Notes: a model not told the origin generated them from the sequence alone. 64,000 bases of DNA from Henriciella litoralis (GCF_002088935.1 NZ_NCSS01000006.1:2946407-3010406), one strand, 5' to 3'; shown: positions 8,351-18,084, numbered from the stretch's first letter. Program-made: numbers and translations.

Positions 8351-10558
8351 ATGAAGACCCTAACGACGAGCCTTATGGCCGGGGTGTGTTCTTTTGCATT
8401 GGGCGCAGCTCTGGCGATGCCGGCGCAGGCGCAACAGGCAGTTGACTCGCAAGATGCAGAAGAGGGCGATGCGCGTCTGGGCGTTGTCACCATCACGGCG
8501 CAGCGCCGGGCTGAAAGCCTACAGGATGTACCAGTCACGGTGACCGCCTTTGGTGCAGAAGAGATTAAGAATGCGCGCATCCAGCAGATCGACGACATTG
8601 TGAGCCGCACGCCGGGTCTCAGCTTCGATGCATTTCCGGCCACGCAGGCCCGCCTGTTCATCCGAGGGATCGGTTCATCTGATCGCGGCGCTGCAGGTGA
8701 CCCCAGCTCGGCTGTTTTCCTTGATGAAGTTTATCTCGGTCGGCCTGCCATGGTCGCCTTCGACGCTTTTGATCTGGAGCGGATCGAGGTGCTCAAAGGC
8801 CCGCAAGGCACGCTGTTTGGCCGCAACGTCGTGGGCGGTGCGATCAACGTCATCACCAAACGGCCCGATCTTGAAGGCTTTGATGCCGGCACAAGCCTTA
8901 CCTATGGTAATTACAACCGGCTCGACGGGGCCGGCTTCGTCAATCTGCCATTTGCAAACGGGTCGAGCGCTGTTCGTGTCAGCGGGTCCTATCGCAGTCA
9001 TGACGGCTATGTAGAAAACCGATTTCTGAACGAGGACGTTGAGGATCAGGACACGCTGAGCGGGCGGGTGCAGTTCTATACCGAGCCAACCGAAACGATG
9101 CGTGTGCATCTGACGCTGGATGGCACGAGGGACCGCTCATCCGGCCCAGCCAATCACGTGCTCGAGCTCGATTCGTCTGATCCGCTCTCGAATTTCTACA
9201 GCCAAAACTTCGATCCAGACGTGACTTATGGTTCACGGGTCGGCTTTCAGGATCGTGACACCTATGGCCTACGCGGTGAGATCGCGAATGACTTCAGCTT
9301 TGGTACACTGACCTTTCTCGCCTCCTATCGCGACCTCGATTACGGGTTCAATTACGACTTTGATGGAGGGAACCCTGACCCGACATCACCCGGTTTCAAC
9401 GGCGTCGATATCAGCAGCGACTCTCCAGACGTAAGCGGGGAGCAATCAGAACTTTCCAGTCAGGAATTGCGGCTTTCTTCCCTCCCTTCGAGCAATATTG
9501 ATTGGGTTGTCGGGCTTTACCGGTATGCCCACGAAGTTGATCGGCTCGACGTCTTCACGCTCGATTCTGCGCTCGTCGCCCCGATCCCGTTGACAGAAGT
9601 CTTCGATCAGCATGCCGAGCTCGACAGCTATGCTGTCTTCGGTGACGTCTCCGTTCCGGTCGGCGACCGCTGGAATATCTTCGGCGGTCTGCGTTATTCA
9701 AAGGACGAGAAGTCCTACACTGTGGGGAACCTCGATAGCGATGCGCCTCTTCGTGCTGACGACATATTTGAGGCGAGCGCTTCGGCCGATTTCGACGACT
9801 GGACCTATCGCGCCGGTCTCGAGTTCCAGGCCACACCTGATGATATGCTGTATGCCAGTATCTCCCGCGGTTATAAGAGCGGCGGTTTCCAGGATCAGCC
9901 GGCGACGGCCGCCGAGGCTGTCATTCCATTTGAGCCCGAGTCGGCCATCCAGTATGAAATCGGTCAGAAGAGCACGCTGTTTGACGGGGCGATGATCTGG
10001 AACAACACGCTGTTCTATCTCGACTATACCGACCTTCAGACGGTCCAGACCATCAACGGTATCAATGTCACAAACAATGCAGGCGCAGCGACCATCAAGG
10101 GCTATGAAACCCAGCTTGCCGTCTCGCCAGCTGACGGCCTCAATCTGGCCGTGGCCTACGCCTACACGGATGCGACCTTTGATGAGTTCGTAGAGGGCGG
10201 TGTCGACTATTCGGGCAACAGGATTTCTCGGACACCCGAACACAAGCTCACGATCTCGCCCTCCTATGTGTACACATTCGCCAATGGGGTCGATCTGACG
10301 CTGGCGGCGGATTACCGGTATGCCAGCGAGATATTCGACGACAACAGCAACCAGCCTCCGGAAGTGCGAGATCCGACACATTTCGTCGATGCGCGCGCAA
10401 TTCTGGGAAATTTTGGCAACGGGCTGGAAGTGTCGCTTTGGGGCAAGAACCTCACGGATGAGCGTACACGCACCTTCCAGGCTGTATTCCTTGGCGCCAA
10501 TTTCGGGGCGTTTAGTCCACCGAGAACCTACGGCGTGACGCTGTCCTGGGACTACTAG
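8351..10558 (+). CDS. TonB-dependent receptor
   Basis: A 735-residue outer-membrane receptor. The ATG at 8351 is chosen because GGGAGGAG precedes it and the protein then starts with a signal peptide (MKTLTTSLMAGVCSFALGAA, cleavage after AQA). Next come the TonB-box-like VVTITAQRR and the plug domain (DVPVTVTAFGAEEI, LKGPQGTLFGRNVVGGAIN near residue 150). The C-terminal beta-barrel has SRGYKSGGF and ends in aromatic W-D-Y. It imports an unknown large or scarce substrate with TonB/ExbBD energy. It is 72 bp upstream of the AtuA-like gene, so substrate capture for that pathway is inferred. Confidence 0.93.
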   Translation: MKTLTTSLMAGVCSFALGAALAMPAQAQQAVDSQDAEEGDARLGVVTITAQRRAESLQDVPVTVTAFGAEEIKNARIQQIDDIVSRTPGLSFDAFPATQARLFIRGIGSSDRGAAGDPSSAVFLDEVYLGRPAMVAFDAFDLERIEVLKGPQGTLFGRNVVGGAINVITKRPDLEGFDAGTSLTYGNYNRLDGAGFVNLPFANGSSAVRVSGSYRSHDGYVENRFLNEDVEDQDTLSGRVQFYTEPTETMRVHLTLDGTRDRSSGPANHVLELDSSDPLSNFYSQNFDPDVTYGSRVGFQDRDTYGLRGEIANDFSFGTLTFLASYRDLDYGFNYDFDGGNPDPTSPGFNGVDISSDSPDVSGEQSELSSQELRLSSLPSSNIDWVVGLYRYAHEVDRLDVFTLDSALVAPIPLTEVFDQHAELDSYAVFGDVSVPVGDRWNIFGGLRYSKDEKSYTVGNLDSDAPLRADDIFEASASADFDDWTYRAGLEFQATPDDMLYASISRGYKSGGFQDQPATAAEAVIPFEPESAIQYEIGQKSTLFDGAMIWNNTLFYLDYTDLQTVQTINGINVTNNAGAATIKGYETQLAVSPADGLNLAVAYAYTDATFDEFVEGGVDYSGNRISRTPEHKLTISPSYVYTFANGVDLTLAADYRYASEIFDDNSNQPPEVRDPTHFVDARAILGNFGNGLEVSLWGKNLTDERTRTFQAVFLGANFGAFSPPRTYGVTLSWDY

Positions 10559-10630
10559 GCAAACAACAGGATCAGAAGATCTCTCACCGCAACGTTTCCT
10601 CCCATAGCTTTTTAGAGACCGATAGCAAAA

Positions 10631-12010
10631 ATGACCAATGATAGCGGCTTTTCAGTAAAAGTGCTTGTGCCGTGCGGATCGCTAGGCGCGGGCGTGCGCG
10701 AAGACGAGGTCGAGTACGGCCTTTCCCAAGGCGCTCAGGCCATCGCATCTGATGCCGGCTCAACTGACAGCGGTGCAGCCTATCTCGCGACTGGAAAATC
10801 CAAGAATAGCCGCGGGGCGGTAAAGCGGGATCTGACGATCCTGATGAGGGCCCATGCGAATGCTGGGATTCCGGTCATTATCGGGACCTCGGGCCAGGCT
10901 GGCGGCGATCTCAATGTCGACTGGACCCGGGACATTCTTCTGGAAGTGGTCGACGAACTCGGCCTCTCGCCCAAGATTGCCTTGCTGTACAGCGAGCAGT
11001 CTTGCGCCGACATCAAGACCTTCAACCGGGAAGGTAAGATCAAGCCATTACCCCCCCTTGGGCCGCTCGATGACGAAACTGTCGACGAATGCGACCACAT
11101 CGTCGCGCTGATGGGCGTCGAGCCGTATATCGCTGCGCTTGAAGCCGGGGCGGATGTGATTCTGGGCGGCCGGTCAACGGACCCCGCCGTCCTGGCCAGT
11201 TTTCCCATATGGAAGGGAGCAGGATGGGGGCCGTCATGGCATGCCGGCAAGATTGGCGAATGCGGTGCCCAATGCGCCGACAAGCGGGATGGAGCCGGCG
11301 TGCTTCTCACAGTCGGCCACAAAGGTTTCGAGGTTGAGCCGCTTGCGCAGGACAATCTCTGTACGCCGCAAAGCGTTGGCGCTCACATGCTTTACGAGAA
11401 CACCAATCCTTACGTCCTTACCGAGCCGGGCGGTCAGCTCGATGTGACGGGGGCGACGTATGAGCAAGTGCCCGGCGATCGCGCGGTCCGGGTCCACGGT
11501 GCGCAATGGGTGAAGCGGCCCTATACGATGAAGCTCGAAGGCGCTGGGGGCGGGATGTATCAAACCATCATGCTCGTGGGCATTCAGGATCCGGATGTAC
11601 TGGCTGACGTGTCCGGATTCCATGATCGGTTCTTGGCTGCGCTCGATGCGAGGGCACGCGAGTCGATGCCGCCTGAAGAGCATGACCATTTTAATATCTC
11701 GGTCAGAATGTATGGCTGGAATGCCGTTGACGGCGCTGCGGTTCCGGAGGGCACGCCGCCGCCGCGCGAGATCGGCGCTTTGTTCGTTGCAACAGCGAGG
11801 TCGCAGGAACTTGCCAACGCCATCGCGCATGCCTGCAATCCTTACTTCTTTCACTATCCGGCGGTGATGGAGAAGGAGCTTCCAAGTTATGGTTTTGCCT
11901 TCACGCCGGCCGATGTTCCGCGAGGCCAGATCTACGAGTTCAAACTCAATCACGTGGTTGAAGTTGATGATCCGCTGCAGCTTGTGCGGACAGGATGGAT
12001 CAATCCATGA
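10631..12010 (+). CDS. AtuA-like acyclic terpene utilisation family protein (DUF1446)
   Basis: A 459-residue protein of the AtuA/DUF1446 family. Family features seen are SLGAGVREDEVEYGL near the start, ASDAGSTDSGAAYLATGKS, IIGTSGQAGGD, LEAGADVILGGRSTDPAV and MLYENTNPYVLTEPGGQLDV. AtuA is needed for citronellol/geraniol catabolism in Pseudomonas, but its reaction is not established; distant homologues sit in many catabolic operons. The stop overlaps the start of the DUF4387 gene by 4 bp (ATGA), the common pairing for these two families. Class II aldolase and MFS genes follow on the same strand. Confidence 0.85.
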   Translation: MTNDSGFSVKVLVPCGSLGAGVREDEVEYGLSQGAQAIASDAGSTDSGAAYLATGKSKNSRGAVKRDLTILMRAHANAGIPVIIGTSGQAGGDLNVDWTRDILLEVVDELGLSPKIALLYSEQSCADIKTFNREGKIKPLPPLGPLDDETVDECDHIVALMGVEPYIAALEAGADVILGGRSTDPAVLASFPIWKGAGWGPSWHAGKIGECGAQCADKRDGAGVLLTVGHKGFEVEPLAQDNLCTPQSVGAHMLYENTNPYVLTEPGGQLDVTGATYEQVPGDRAVRVHGAQWVKRPYTMKLEGAGGGMYQTIMLVGIQDPDVLADVSGFHDRFLAALDARARESMPPEEHDHFNISVRMYGWNAVDGAAVPEGTPPPREIGALFVATARSQELANAIAHACNPYFFHYPAVMEKELPSYGFAFTPADVPRGQIYEFKLNHVVEVDDPLQLVRTGWINP

Positions 12011-12357
12011 GCGCTGTCCCGGATAGAGAGAAAAGGGTGCCGAACACTGTGACCAAGCTACGTGACGTTTGTGAGCACATCAGATCGAAGCAGGCCGGCC
12101 CGTTCTGGGTGACCATGGATATATGGTTCGACAGCGCTGACAGTTTCGAAAGATACAAGGACAGCCAAGCGTTGGGCCCCGAAGCCTTTCGTCGCCTTTA
12201 CGGAACAGATGCGGCGCTCGTTAAAAAGATAGACGTTCCCGAATTCCACCTCATCAAGATCTCTTATCCAAGAGCGACCCCACAGGGCGGAATGGTCGAG
12301 CGCGACATGCATTCGGGCCAGCAATATGTCCGGCTCCTGGATGTCGATCTCGACTAA
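12007..12357 (+). CDS. DUF4387 family protein, AtuA partner
   Basis: A 116-residue protein. I take the ATG at 12007, which overlaps the AtuA-like stop (ATGA), over an in-frame ATG twelve bases upstream. The core KLRDVCEHIRSKQAGPFWVT with DIWFDSADSFERY and RLYG is the DUF4387 pattern. DUF4387 occurs beside, or fused to, AtuA-type proteins, so the two probably act as one enzyme or complex; no reaction is known to me. No signal peptide or membrane segment is present. Confidence 0.8.
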   Translation: MSAVPDREKRVPNTVTKLRDVCEHIRSKQAGPFWVTMDIWFDSADSFERYKDSQALGPEAFRRLYGTDAALVKKIDVPEFHLIKISYPRATPQGGMVERDMHSGQQYVRLLDVDLD

Positions 12358-12401
12358 ATCTGCCGCACGCCGCCACTCGAATACAAATCAGGAGCGACAC
12401 C

Positions 12402-13160
12402 ATGACTGCACTTGCTGAACGCCAGCTGCCATCTTGCACTGAAGCCGAATGGAAAATCCGCTGCGATCTCGCCGCCGCGTACCGGTTGGTCGCCCTGTTC
12501 GGATGGGATGACCTCGTCTTCACGCACATTTCCGCTCGGGTGCCCGGGCCAGAACACCACTTCCTGATCAATCCCTATGGATGGCTGTTTGAGGAGATCA
12601 CGGCGACTTCCCTCGTCAAGGTCGATCTCGACGGCCAGAGGGTCGATGCCTCAGATGCGATTGTAAATCCTGCCGGCTTCACGATCCATTCGGCCGTGCA
12701 TGACGCGCGCGAGGACGCCAATTGTGTCCTGCACCTACACACGGTGGATGGGGTAGCCGTCTCCTGTCAGGAAGAAGGCCTGCTGCCAATCAATCAGACA
12801 TCGATGTTGCTCAATGGCCAGCTCGCTTACCATGACTATGAAGGCATCGCGCTCGACCATGACGAGCGGCCAAGGCTTGTCGCCGACCTTGGCGAGAGCA
12901 GTGTCATGATCTTGCGCAATCACGGCACGATGGCTGTCGGCGATTCCGTCGGATCGGCGTTCACCTTCATGTACTTTCTCGAACGCGCCTGCTCGATCCA
13001 GATCGCAGCGCAGGCGAGCAGCCGGCTGATGACCCCGCAAGGCGAGGTGCAGAACGTTGTCGAACAGCAATCGAAGAGCATGGCGAAGGCCGCGGACATG
13101 TTGGTCTGGCCGGCCCTCTTGCGGCGTCTTCGCCGGCAGAATCCTGGCTTTGACAGCTAG
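12402..13160 (+). CDS. Class II aldolase/adducin family protein
   Basis: A 252-residue class II aldolase/adducin-fold protein. It shows FGWDDLVFTHISARVPG, then HFLINPYGWLFEEITATSLVKVD, the metal-binding HLHTVDGVAVS, and LRNHGTMAVGDSVGSAF with the third histidine. The family splits or decarboxylates hydroxy-acids using a divalent metal. AGGAG precedes the ATG. It follows DUF4387 by 44 bp and precedes an MFS carrier, suggesting C-C cleavage in the same pathway. Its adducin-like subgroup is often annotated as aldolase without a tested substrate. Confidence 0.9.
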   Translation: MTALAERQLPSCTEAEWKIRCDLAAAYRLVALFGWDDLVFTHISARVPGPEHHFLINPYGWLFEEITATSLVKVDLDGQRVDASDAIVNPAGFTIHSAVHDAREDANCVLHLHTVDGVAVSCQEEGLLPINQTSMLLNGQLAYHDYEGIALDHDERPRLVADLGESSVMILRNHGTMAVGDSVGSAFTFMYFLERACSIQIAAQASSRLMTPQGEVQNVVEQQSKSMAKAADMLVWPALLRRLRRQNPGFDS

Positions 13161-13278
13161 CGATGGCCCAGCAGGGGCAGGCAGCACAGCGCTCACTCAC
13201 CTCAGACGTCGCTGATCGGCGCGTGTTCCCGGTGTGATGGCCCCATTCTGATCGCTACAGCCCTTCGTTGGCCTTTTA

Positions 13279-14673
13279 ATGAAACGAGAACCTATGTCCG
13301 AGGATACCAAACCATCAGGCCGCCTGCCGCTCTTTCGGCTGCTCGCCTATTGCAGCCTGACCTTTCCGATTGTTGCGGTCGGTTTGCCCGTGACGACCTA
13401 CTTGCCGCCGCTTTATGCGAGCCAGGCCGGACTTGGTCTGGCGGCGGTGGGCATCGTCTTCATGATCGCCCGCGTCTGGGACGTCATCTCGGATCCGATC
13501 GTCGGCATCGTTGTCGACCGGTATCAGTGGCGCCATGGCCGGCGGAAGGCGTGGATCGCCGTCAGCATTCCGATGATGTGCATCACCGCCTTCTTCCTGT
13601 TTATGCCGGAACGGGGCGGCCAGGCGAGTGCGGGTTTCCTGCTCCTGCAGCTGCTCATCATCTACACCGGCTGGACCTTCCTGCAGACAGCCCACCAGGC
13701 TTGGGGCGCTGACCTGGCGCCGGGCTATGACGACCGCTCGCGGCTGTTCGGAGCCCGCGAAATCGTCAATGCGTGCGGGACGATTTTCATCCTGGCCCTG
13801 CCAGCGCTCGTCGGTATGCGATTTGAGGTCGATGCCTATACCGAAGTTTCGGTTATGGGCTGGTTCCTGATCCTTGCCCTCCCGGCCGCCGTGGTGCTGG
13901 CTTTCGTGTTTGTCCCTGACAAGACGATCTCGCCAGTCAAGGTCGAGCGCCAGGAGATGAGCCTCAAAGAGATCGCGGCGAGCCTGAAGAACTCGACGTT
14001 GTGGCGTGTCCTCCTGATCGAGATCGCGACCGGTGTCGGCGTTGGCGTTACCGCTGCAACCTTCCTCTTCGTCGCGAGAGGTATCGCCGGATTTGAAAAC
14101 GGTGCGAGCACCGTCCTGCTTGTCTTCTTCGTCGCCTCGATAATCGGTATCCCGCTCTGGCTGTGGTTCAGCAAGCGCCTGGAAAAGCACACTGCGCTGA
14201 TGATTGCCTGTCTCTACTCGCTGACCGGCAATATCGTGATCATTCCGGTGCTGTTATTTGGGCCGACCTGGCTGTTTGTTGCCATGATTGCTGTCATGGG
14301 TATCGGCTTCGGCGCGCCCCAGGCCCTTCTGCGGTCGATGATGGCCGATCAGGTGGATCGCGAGGATGTACGATCAGGTGTCAACAAGGCCGGCTTCTAT
14401 TTCGCTTTCATGAGCACGGCCTACAAGATCGGCCAGGCGCTGGCGATCGGGATCAGTTTCCTGCTTCTGGCCTTGATCGGATTCAATCCCGAAGAGCCAG
14501 GCGACCCGAGCCACCGGATCGGGCTGATCATGGTTTTCACGCTTGCGCCGATCCTCGTCTTCGCCCTGTGCGCGTTTCTGTGCCGCAACTATCCGCTGAC
14601 ACGGCAAGCGCACAGAGAGGACCGTGAGTTACTGGAGGCGCGGGCCTCTGTGGTACCGTCGAGCGATGCATAG
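13279..14673 (+). CDS. MFS transporter of the GPH (MFS_2) type
   Basis: A 464-residue inner-membrane carrier with about twelve hydrophobic segments. The signature loop VIVDRYQWRHGRRKAWIAVS (DxxxxxGRRKPW-like) and the RSRLFGAREIVN region match glycoside-pentoside-hexuronide:cation symporters. The start may be ATG 13279 or ATG 13294 (MSEDTKPSGRLP); neither has a strong ribosome-binding site. It is the last plus-strand gene of the AtuA/aldolase group, so it probably brings the periplasmic substrate delivered by the TonB receptor into the cytoplasm. Confidence 0.9.
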   Translation: MKREPMSEDTKPSGRLPLFRLLAYCSLTFPIVAVGLPVTTYLPPLYASQAGLGLAAVGIVFMIARVWDVISDPIVGIVVDRYQWRHGRRKAWIAVSIPMMCITAFFLFMPERGGQASAGFLLLQLLIIYTGWTFLQTAHQAWGADLAPGYDDRSRLFGAREIVNACGTIFILALPALVGMRFEVDAYTEVSVMGWFLILALPAAVVLAFVFVPDKTISPVKVERQEMSLKEIAASLKNSTLWRVLLIEIATGVGVGVTAATFLFVARGIAGFENGASTVLLVFFVASIIGIPLWLWFSKRLEKHTALMIACLYSLTGNIVIIPVLLFGPTWLFVAMIAVMGIGFGAPQALLRSMMADQVDREDVRSGVNKAGFYFAFMSTAYKIGQALAIGISFLLLALIGFNPEEPGDPSHRIGLIMVFTLAPILVFALCAFLCRNYPLTRQAHREDRELLEARASVVPSSDA

Positions 14674-14740
14674 AGGCTGAAAATCGCTTAATAGCATGGC
14701 GCTGCAGCCCCGGTCCGGCGCTGAGACGCGCCGCCGCCTG

Positions 14741-15739
14741 TCAGCGCCCGTCGACGATCACGCATTGGCGAGGCGGGTCGCGGCCGTCGATCACATCGGC
14801 CGCGCAGACGGCGGCAATCATGTTCGTGCGCGCTAGCGCTTCGTGCGTTGATGCCCCTGCATGCGGGGCTGCGATGACGTCATGGCGTGCGATCAGGGCG
14901 TCAGTGACAGGCTTCAGGGAGGGATTGCTCTCGCTCTCATAGACATCGAGACCAGCACCAAGGATGCGCCCGGTCTCAAGTGCCTGTAGCAGGGCGGCAT
15001 CGTCTACCAGGCCGCCGCGCGCTGTATTGATCAACACTGCCGTCGGCTTCATCGTCTCGAAGGCGTCAGCATCGAACATGTGCTTGGTCTCGGGCGTGAG
15101 AGGGGCGTGAATGGATATGTAGTCGGCTTCTCTCAAAAGGGTCTGAAAGTCGACGGGTTTCAGTCCATAGGTCTCGATATCGGCCGGATCGAGGCGCGGC
15201 GAACAGACCAGAATATCGGCGTCGAAACCCTGCAGCCGTTTTGCAAGACTGCGCCCGATCCGTCCGAAGCCGAAGATGCCGACTGTCTTCTGATGGAGTT
15301 CCGTTCCCACAAGGATGCCCCATTTCCGGTCCGCCATCGCCCGGCGAGCTTCCTCGAATCGTCTGCCGAGTGAGATCATCATGCCGATCACCTGATCGGC
15401 GACTGAAGCGTCATTGCCACCTGCTGCAATGGCAACCACCTTGCCCATCTCTTTCGCGGCTTCAGTATCGACCTTTTCATAGCCGACGCCCCGCCGGGAA
15501 ATCACGGCAAGATCAGGCAGGGCAGCGAGGACATCACGTGTAATGCGCGCATGGCCAACGATCCAGCCGCCAGCGCCAGCCAGCAGTTTCTCGATATCGC
15601 CGACATCAAGATCAGCTTCGGACTTGCCGTCCGGCAGTGTTGCAATCTTCACCTCGATATTCCGATCCCTGAGATAGGTGATGGCTTTTTCGTCAAAGAA
15701 CTTCTGGGTGACGACCACTTTGCGGAGCGGGGTGTTCAT
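14741..15739 (-). CDS. D-2-hydroxyacid dehydrogenase
   Basis: A 332-residue NAD-dependent D-2-hydroxyacid dehydrogenase. The Rossmann motif GFGRIGRSLAKRL is near residue 150, the catalytic Arg lies in NTARGGLVDD near 235, a Glu in the following helix, and the catalytic His in AAPHAGAST. GAGGAA precedes the ATG. It lies 22 bp after the LeuD-type gene, so LeuC, LeuD and this enzyme form an operon. It may oxidise or reduce the 2-hydroxyacid made by the hydro-lyase, taking the place of LeuB, although LeuB is a decarboxylating enzyme of another family. Confidence 0.92.
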   Translation of the reverse strand: MNTPLRKVVVTQKFFDEKAITYLRDRNIEVKIATLPDGKSEADLDVGDIEKLLAGAGGWIVGHARITRDVLAALPDLAVISRRGVGYEKVDTEAAKEMGKVVAIAAGGNDASVADQVIGMMISLGRRFEEARRAMADRKWGILVGTELHQKTVGIFGFGRIGRSLAKRLQGFDADILVCSPRLDPADIETYGLKPVDFQTLLREADYISIHAPLTPETKHMFDADAFETMKPTAVLINTARGGLVDDAALLQALETGRILGAGLDVYESESNPSLKPVTDALIARHDVIAAPHAGASTHEALARTNMIAAVCAADVIDGRDPPRQCVIVDGR

Positions 15740-15761
15740 GTATTGAATTCCTCAGTTTCGA

Positions 15762-16367
15762 TCAGGCAAGCCATGGCCGGTCAGCAAGATACTGGTCCTG
15801 GAACGCTTCGATATCCTTGCGCCGTTGCAGCGTCATGCCGACCGCATCAAGGCCTTGAAGAAGCATCGTCTTGCGCTGTTCGCTAATGTCGAAAGTCAGC
15901 GTCCGGTCCTGCGTCTCGATCGCCTGGCCGGGCAGGTTGATGGTGACTGTTTGCGCCTCCTGGGCGCAGCCGGTCAGATGACCGACATCTGTTTCGGCAG
16001 CTTCGATGGCGAGCAGCCCGTTTCGGGCACAATTATCGAAGAAGATGCCAGCAAAGGACGGTGCGATGATCGCTCTGATACCAAGTTGGAGAAGGCCCCA
16101 GACCGCATGCTCCCGGCTCGATCCACAACCGAAATTCGCGCCCGTCACCAGAAATCGGGCATTCCGCCACGGTGGCTGGTTGAGGACGAAGTCCGGGCGC
16201 GGCTCACCACGCTCATCAAATCGCAAATCATGAAACACGCCGCGCTCCAGCCCGCTGCGGTCGATACCCTTCAGAAACGTCTTCGGCATGATGACATCGG
16301 TGTCGATATTCGCGGCGGGAAGGGCCGCGATCGTGCCGGAGACGTGGTCGAACGGGTCAGGACGCAT
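15762..16367 (-). CDS. leuD: LeuD-like hydro-lyase small subunit
   Basis: A 201-residue aconitase-superfamily swivelling domain of normal LeuD length. I start at ATG 16367 (MRPDPFDHVSGTIAALP), which overlaps the LeuC stop by 11 bp; the longer upstream reading lacks similarity. Family motifs are NIDTDVIMPKTFLK, FLVTGANFGCGSSREHAVW and FFDNCARNG. Together with the large subunit it isomerises or hydrates a substituted malate or maleate. No leuA or leuB lies nearby and the context is catabolic, so a substrate other than isopropylmalate is possible. Confidence 0.9.
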   Translation of the reverse strand: MRPDPFDHVSGTIAALPAANIDTDVIMPKTFLKGIDRSGLERGVFHDLRFDERGEPRPDFVLNQPPWRNARFLVTGANFGCGSSREHAVWGLLQLGIRAIIAPSFAGIFFDNCARNGLLAIEAAETDVGHLTGCAQEAQTVTINLPGQAIETQDRTLTFDISEQRKTMLLQGLDAVGMTLQRRKDIEAFQDQYLADRPWLA

Positions 16368-17787
16368 AAGACACCTCGAAGTCACGGACATCGCAGAGAT
16401 GGCCGGCCACAGCTGCGGCAGCAACCATGGCAGGGCTCATAAGATGCGTCCGTGCGCCGGCACCCTGACGGCCTTCAAAATTGCGGTTGGTACTTGAGGC
16501 ACAGCGCCCGCCGGCCGGGATCACATCATCATTCATCGCTAGGCACATCGAACAGCCGGACTGGCGCCATTCGAAACCCGCCGAGAGAAAAACCTGGTCG
16601 AGGCCTTCCGCTTCGGCCTGGCGTTTTACCTCACGCGAGCCGGGAACGATGATCGCCTTGACGCCGGCCGCCACCTTGCGCCCGTCGAGAATGGCAGCTG
16701 CGGCGCGCAAATCCTCGATGCGGGCATTTGTGCAGGACCCGATAAAGGCGTGGTCGATCGCGATGTCGGTCATGCGCGAGCCGGGCGTGAGCCCCATATA
16801 TTCGAGCGCTCTTTCGGCGTCGCGGCGTCGAGACGGCGTCGGCTCAAGCGCCGGGTCGGGTATCGTGCCATCGATCGGAAGCGCCTGATCGGGGCTTGTG
16901 CCCCAGGAGACCATGGGCTGGATTGTCTGCGCGTCGAGCTCGATGCGCCGGTCGAACTGCACGTCAGGATCGGACTTCAGCGTCTTCCAATAGGGATAGG
17001 CCAAGGCGAGATCATCAGCCTTGGGCGCCCTGGGCCGTCCGGCGATATAGTCGAAGACTCTCTGGTCCGGCGCGACCAAGGCGCCTCGGGCTCCGCCTTC
17101 CACCGCCATATTGCAGATCGTCATCCGCCCTTCGATGGAGAGGTGTTCGATCGCAGTCCCAGTGAACTCAACCGCATGACCCTGCGCCCCATCGGCGCCG
17201 ATCTCGCGGATGACCGCCATCACGATATCTTTCGCCGTCACTCCGATAGGAAGCGTCCCGCTAATTGCGACTTCCATCGTCTTTAGGCGACGATAGAGCA
17301 AAGTCTGTGTGGCGAGGAAGTGTTCGATATCGGACGTTCCAATGCCGAAGCCGAGCGCTCCAAAAGCACCGTAAGTCGTGGTGTGGCTGTCGCCGGCTGC
17401 GATAACCAGTCCCGGCAGCACAAGGCCCAGCTCCGGCATCACGACATGCTCGATGCCTTGCTGGGTGTGGAACAGATCGAAGAGTTCAATGCCAAAATCA
17501 CGGCAGTTGCGTACGAAATACGACATTTGAATATCGTCGGACTGGTCCTCGGGCGACGTCATGTCAGGCGGCTGTGTCGAGTTCACATGGTCAATGACCC
17601 CGAGGGCGGAGCCGGGCCGAAACACCTTCCGATCCGCCTCCCGCAGAGCAGTAAAGGCCTGCGGGCTCGTATACTCGTTGAGTACCGTGCGATCGACGTA
17701 AAGCAGGACCTCGCCGCTCGCCTCATCGATCGTACGGACCGTATGGCTGTCGACCAGCTTGTCATAGAGAGTTCTTGGCGCGGTCAT
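16357..17787 (-). CDS. leuC: LeuC-like 3-isopropylmalate dehydratase large subunit
   Basis: A 476-residue [4Fe-4S] hydro-lyase large subunit. Seen are TLYDKLVDSHTV at the start, the catalytic loops VIAAGDSHTTTYGAFGALGF near residue 130, and cluster ligands in IGSCTNARIEDLR (near residue 350) and GCSMCLAMNDD (near 410). This is full LeuC length. It is the first gene of LeuC-LeuD-D-2-hydroxyacid dehydrogenase. Homologues act on isopropylmalate, citraconate/citramalate or dimethylmaleate; the neighbourhood does not support leucine biosynthesis, so the specificity is open. Confidence 0.92.
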   Translation of the reverse strand: MTAPRTLYDKLVDSHTVRTIDEASGEVLLYVDRTVLNEYTSPQAFTALREADRKVFRPGSALGVIDHVNSTQPPDMTSPEDQSDDIQMSYFVRNCRDFGIELFDLFHTQQGIEHVVMPELGLVLPGLVIAAGDSHTTTYGAFGALGFGIGTSDIEHFLATQTLLYRRLKTMEVAISGTLPIGVTAKDIVMAVIREIGADGAQGHAVEFTGTAIEHLSIEGRMTICNMAVEGGARGALVAPDQRVFDYIAGRPRAPKADDLALAYPYWKTLKSDPDVQFDRRIELDAQTIQPMVSWGTSPDQALPIDGTIPDPALEPTPSRRRDAERALEYMGLTPGSRMTDIAIDHAFIGSCTNARIEDLRAAAAILDGRKVAAGVKAIIVPGSREVKRQAEAEGLDQVFLSAGFEWRQSGCSMCLAMNDDVIPAGGRCASSTNRNFEGRQGAGARTHLMSPAMVAAAAVAGHLCDVRDFEVSYAS

Positions 17788-17900
17788 TCTGCTCCAGAGT
17801 CAGTTCTTTCCCAAAACAGATTAGCAGCCGGCAGCGCTCATTTGTGGTGCAAATAACGCATCAATTCATTCACATCTTGCGCCCCTGAAAGTCGTTTCGA

Positions 17901-18084
17901 AGATGTCGTTTAACTAATGCAAACTTGTCTCAGCTTTTCGAGAGCGAAGCGCGCATGTACCTCATGACTGCAAGCTGGATGATCTCTGGCGACGTCTTGA
18001 AGTAGCGGAACGGTGACTTGGTCATGCCGCGAAGGGTAGGGCCCTTAGGCTCCGCGGTACAAGCCAAGTTCTTCTGACAATGCC
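17901..18084 (-). mobile_element. IS6-type deletion derivative, 184 bp (remnant 2)
   Basis: The outer end TCTGACAATGCC (18073-18084) matches the other IS6-type ends here. The opposite end (AGATGTCGTTTAACTAATGC) is a degraded copy of the GGTGTTGTCAGACTAATGC end. From ATG at 18025 on the minus strand it encodes MTKSPFRYFKTSPEIIQLAV and stops after about 30 codons; nearly all the transposase is deleted. It occupies most of the 348-bp space between the LeuC start and the next LysR gene, the rest of which shows nothing else. Confidence 0.8.

Noticed and set aside
13315..14190. 291-codon minus-strand ORF
   Set aside because: Lies opposite the clear MFS transporter. It is highly charged, with no domain or ribosome-binding site.
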